A stretch of DNA of 64,000 nucleotides, from assembly GCF_900129295.1 (NCBI RefSeq), contig NZ_FQUU01000006.1:1-64000 (forward strand), read 5' to 3'. The notes beneath the pieces were generated by a model, which saw only the letters and a program-made list of their open reading frames with translations, ran no database searches and was not told the DNA's origin. The stretch is from Flavisolibacter ginsengisoli DSM 18119 (lineage in GTDB: Bacteria > Bacteroidota > Bacteroidia > Chitinophagales > Chitinophagaceae). Of the stretch, positions 61,347 through 64,000 are shown one piece after another; within the stretch, counting starts at the first letter, position 1, and every line of letters begins with the position of its first letter. Made by a program: the position numbers and the translations under genes.

Positions 61347-61622
61347 TTAATTCTTTTTAACCGAATCCTTATGTGTGCTGCTGCTGCCAGTGCTTGTACC
61401 ACTGGTAGTGGTCCCCTCTCCCATACTTGTACCGGAATTATCAATACCAGTATTCAACGAATCAGTTTGAGAGTGTACTGGGGAAGAATTAGCAGTATTG
61501 CTAATAGTATCATTGCCTTGTGTTTTGCCTGAGCTTTGATCTTTACAACTTAGAAGCGCAAACAGAAGAGCAGACGCATATAATACCCATTTCAGTCCTG
61601 GAGTTTGAAAACTAAGTGTCAT
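61347..61622 (-). CDS. Small Ser/Thr-rich lipoprotein
   Basis: 91 residues. N-terminal signal LKWVLYASALLFALLSC with lipobox Cys, then a Ser/Thr/Asn/Gly-rich disordered tail (SSGKTQGNDTISNTANSSPV, then TTTSGTSTGSSSTHKD). Probably an outer-membrane or inner-membrane anchored peptide with no domain. Lies 86 nt downstream of the sensor kinase on the same strand. Function unknown. Confidence 0.6.
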   Translation of the reverse strand: MTLSFQTPGLKWVLYASALLFALLSCKDQSSGKTQGNDTISNTANSSPVHSQTDSLNTGIDNSGTSMGEGTTTSGTSTGSSSTHKDSVKKN

Positions 61623-61708
61623 AGTAATATACCCCTCAAATCACTTGCCAGCAAAATGTTGCAAGGCATTAGAATATGCATTTGTTATGTAATGCCGGTA
61701 ATCTTGTA

Positions 61709-64000
61709 TTAGGTCAGCAAAGACGTATTAAGCGATGGAAAATAACAATAGAATTCTGCGCCTTCGCCGAGTTGACCATTGGCTGTAATAAACCCATTAT
61801 GATTATCCATGATCTTTTTGCATATTGCCAATCCCATTCCGGTTCCTTCATACTGTTGAGGGTCGTGCAAACGTTGAAATACCTGGAATACCTTTTTAGA
61901 ATATTTGGGATCAAAACCTAAACCGTTGTCTTTAAAATAAACACATTGGTAATCAACTCCAGGTATATTTTTCTCATGATCCAACCTTTTTGCTTCAACA
62001 GGCCTTGCCCCTATCTGAACAATTATATTTCTTCCAGCTTTATTAAACTTTACAGCATTGCTCAAGAGGTTTTTAAACAGGTAAAATAATTGATTATCGT
62101 TTCCATTTATAATTGGCAATGAATCAGCAATAATTTCAACACTATGCTCTGAAATATATTCCTTCATGTCACTTGTGACTCTATCAAGAATTGCATTAAG
62201 ATCAATTGGCTTAAGAACCTTTTTATCAGCCTCGATCTTTGTTAAAACAAGTATATCCTCAATCAACATATCCATCCTGCGCACTGAATTCGCCATTTTC
62301 TTTATATAAGACTTACCAGTATCTGAAAGATTTTCCAATTCCCTGTTCAAAAGCCAGTCACTGAAAGTGTATAGTTTTCTTAACGGTTCCTTCAAATCAT
62401 GGCTTGCAATAAAAGCAAATGAGGTGATCTCTTCATTTTTCTCTTCCAGCTCTTTGTTCTTCCTTTCCAGGATCATATTTAATTCGCTTAACTTTTCTTT
62501 TTGCAGAAAAGTATCAGACACGTCATGCATCAGGTTCAAAACAGCATAGGTTTCACCTTTTTCATTCTTTAAGGGTATAAAGAAACGTTCGTAATATTTA
62601 TCTGTATAAGTGCTTTTAGTATTTGGCAAATGAATGTAATGCCCGAGCAAGGCTTTCTTAAAGGCTTTATAGAGTAGTTCATCTTTTTCAATTTTTGGAA
62701 AAAGCTCAAAAAGGTTCTTACCTATTGCGTGCTTTTTTGAAACCCCGGTTAATTCGGCTGACCTGCTATTCCAGGCAATGATATTTAGTTGCTGATCATA
62801 CAGCATGATACGGTCAACACTGGAGTCTATTATGGCTTCAGCATATTGAGTTCTTTCTATTAATTGATTGCGCAATTCAACTTCATGGGTAATATCCTGT
62901 AGAATACTTAAAATATGGGTTGGAACTTTATGCTGATCTCTTTTAAATACTTTGGAACGGTCTCTTATCCAAATGATCTTACCAGTGTAAGCAATCAGAC
63001 GGTATTCAATGGTCCTTATCTCATTGCTTTCAGCATGATGCATATCATTATTGAAAGTGATAAGTTTTTCACGGTCATCGACATGCACCAACTGTAACCT
63101 CCCGGAATAACCCATTTCAGTCATGACATCAGGTGATAAACCTGTCCATTCAGCCAGGCAGTTATTCAAATGAACCGTTTGCCTGGTGGCCACTTCATAA
63201 ATATTAATAGCATCCGGTACAGCCAGTGTAGTTTGAAATAACATCTCCTGGCTTTCCAGTATTTTTTCTTCTGCTAATTGAAGGGCTGAAATATCAATTC
63301 CCACTCCAAGAACTTTATACACATTACCTGAGTGGTCCTTAATTCCCGAGCCTTTAATTTTTAATGTTTTTATTTTGTCATTTACAATAATCTGTATCAA
63401 TTCTTCAAATGATTCTTTTCCATTGCGTATTTGCTCGATTAATTGTTCGGCCTTTGATCTATTCTTATACCTGGTATAATCAAGATATATCTCTGGCTTA
63501 ACTTCAATGCCAGGTTCTATCTCAAACAATTGATACATTCCCTCAGACCAATGGAATGAATTGCTCTCACATTCAAATTCCCAACTTCCCATATGGGCTA
63601 ACTGTTCGGATTGTTGAAGAATTTGTATATGCTTGAGTATGGCCTGTTCGTTGTTTTTCCTGTTTGTAACATCCTCCAGACTTACGACAACACTTTCTCC
63701 CAGTTTCATTGCTTTGATACAATACCAATACTTTGCACCATTGAATTGGAAAGTAAATTCATCTGTAAAATCAATGCCTGTTATAATAACAGTTGTAAGC
63801 TTTTCAAACATACCTGGCATTACTTGTCCATTACCAGCTTCACAGAATCTTTTCCCCTGCAATTCTGTCTTTAATAGAGCACAGGCCATATTGTTTGCCA
63901 GCACAAACTCAAAATCATAAATATCATGTTCTGCATTTCGCAATGCTTTCATTAACATCAAACCATTTGAAGAGGTATTGAATACAGAAGCAAGCAGATC
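61709..64000 (-). CDS. Multi-PAS sensor histidine kinase (5' end outside the window)
   Basis: At least 763 residues. The frame continues past the first ATG to the window edge with PAS-like sequence (LLASVFNTSSNGLMLMKALR), so the true start is beyond 64000. About four to five PAS domains (QLLASVFN...; EQLAHMGSWEFECESNSFHW; NHLAEWTGLSP-type; IDSSVDRIMLYDQQLNIIAW) precede HisKA (FIASHDLKEPLRKLYTFSDWLL with the phospho-His) and the HATPase domain (KNLLSNAVKFNKAG N-box, FKDNGLGFDPKY G1, YEGTGMGLAICKKI G2). No membrane segment, so a cytosolic light/redox/ligand-sensing kinase. No response regulator gene follows. Signal unknown. Confidence 0.88.
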   Translation of the reverse strand, partial: DLLASVFNTSSNGLMLMKALRNAEHDIYDFEFVLANNMACALLKTELQGKRFCEAGNGQVMPGMFEKLTTVIITGIDFTDEFTFQFNGAKYWYCIKAMKLGESVVVSLEDVTNRKNNEQAILKHIQILQQSEQLAHMGSWEFECESNSFHWSEGMYQLFEIEPGIEVKPEIYLDYTRYKNRSKAEQLIEQIRNGKESFEELIQIIVNDKIKTLKIKGSGIKDHSGNVYKVLGVGIDISALQLAEEKILESQEMLFQTTLAVPDAINIYEVATRQTVHLNNCLAEWTGLSPDVMTEMGYSGRLQLVHVDDREKLITFNNDMHHAESNEIRTIEYRLIAYTGKIIWIRDRSKVFKRDQHKVPTHILSILQDITHEVELRNQLIERTQYAEAIIDSSVDRIMLYDQQLNIIAWNSRSAELTGVSKKHAIGKNLFELFPKIEKDELLYKAFKKALLGHYIHLPNTKSTYTDKYYERFFIPLKNEKGETYAVLNLMHDVSDTFLQKEKLSELNMILERKNKELEEKNEEITSFAFIASHDLKEPLRKLYTFSDWLLNRELENLSDTGKSYIKKMANSVRRMDMLIEDILVLTKIEADKKVLKPIDLNAILDRVTSDMKEYISEHSVEIIADSLPIINGNDNQLFYLFKNLLSNAVKFNKAGRNIIVQIGARPVEAKRLDHEKNIPGVDYQCVYFKDNGLGFDPKYSKKVFQVFQRLHDPQQYEGTGMGLAICKKIMDNHNGFITANGQLGEGAEFYCYFPSLNTSLLT

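Overview
The window looks like chromosomal DNA of a Bacteroidota bacterium, most likely a member of the Chitinophagaceae. The grounds are: promoters of the TTTG / TAnnTTTG type with almost no Shine-Dalgarno sequences, a short primary sigma factor without region 1.1, zinc-free type B ribosomal protein L31, a Bacteroidota-type arginine decarboxylase, and families such as DUF3822, DUF4249, DUF2027-Smr, DUF3276 and outer-membrane beta-barrel receptors with a carboxypeptidase-regulatory-like N-terminus. I saw no tRNA, rRNA operon, CRISPR array or prophage.

Layout. 1-271: the tail of an IS256-family transposase and the probable right end of that insertion sequence. 306-4173: a lipase-maturation-factor-like membrane protein, a phytoene-desaturase-like oxidoreductase broken by one in-frame TGA, and a DUF2202 ferritin-like protein. 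4192-6627: a LacI-type regulator facing two copies of one perfect palindrome (16-bp core). Each copy sits just upstream of a TAnnTTTG -7 element. The first promoter reads into a short terminated transcript with no ORF (candidate small RNA) and the second into a 60-residue microprotein; a small secreted protein with its own promoter lies between them. 6795-10868: small hydrophilic proteins, a cupin, free-methionine-sulfoxide reductase, secreted or lipoproteins and a CPBP membrane protein.

10875-32930: mostly housekeeping. This part holds rnpB (RNase P RNA) with a clear promoter, a Smr protein, an amino-acid permease, and a tight six-gene minus-strand operon (DUF3822, rsmD, 5-FTHF cyclo-ligase, lpxK, rnr, polyprenyl synthase). 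It continues with a MATE pump, folB, trxB, an orphan DUF4249 lipoprotein, rpoD, lgt, bacilliredoxin, Hsp20, exported proteins of unknown role, arginine decarboxylase and rpmI-rplT with a structured leader. 33068-40454: a surface-glycan group (sulfatase-like membrane protein, glycosyltransferase, flippase), then tpiA, a GlmU-like protein, L31 and YajQ. 40591-45722: two tandem paralogous TonB-dependent receptors. 46101-51291: threonine aldolase, pgi, DUF3276 and an ABC exporter with a degenerate Walker B.

51425-60038 is a galactose and glycan region. It has galM and galK, a GH5-like enzyme, and then a three-gene overlapping operon: a glycosyltransferase, UDP-galactopyranose mutase (glf), and a rare fusion of a GH1-like glycosidase to an RmlD-like reductase. 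Together they suggest a galactofuranose-containing glycan. 60039-64000: a dispersed palindromic repeat (a second copy lies at 27200-27281), a six-unit CGGnCAAA tandem tract in front of a gene of the MAKQ...GT.GDI.FYK family, a small lipoprotein, and a multi-PAS histidine kinase cut by the window edge.

The best candidates for something undescribed are the LacI / small-RNA / microprotein circuit (4192-6627), the glf plus GH1-RmlD operon (55573-60038), and the repeat-fronted MAKQ-family locus (60421-61139).
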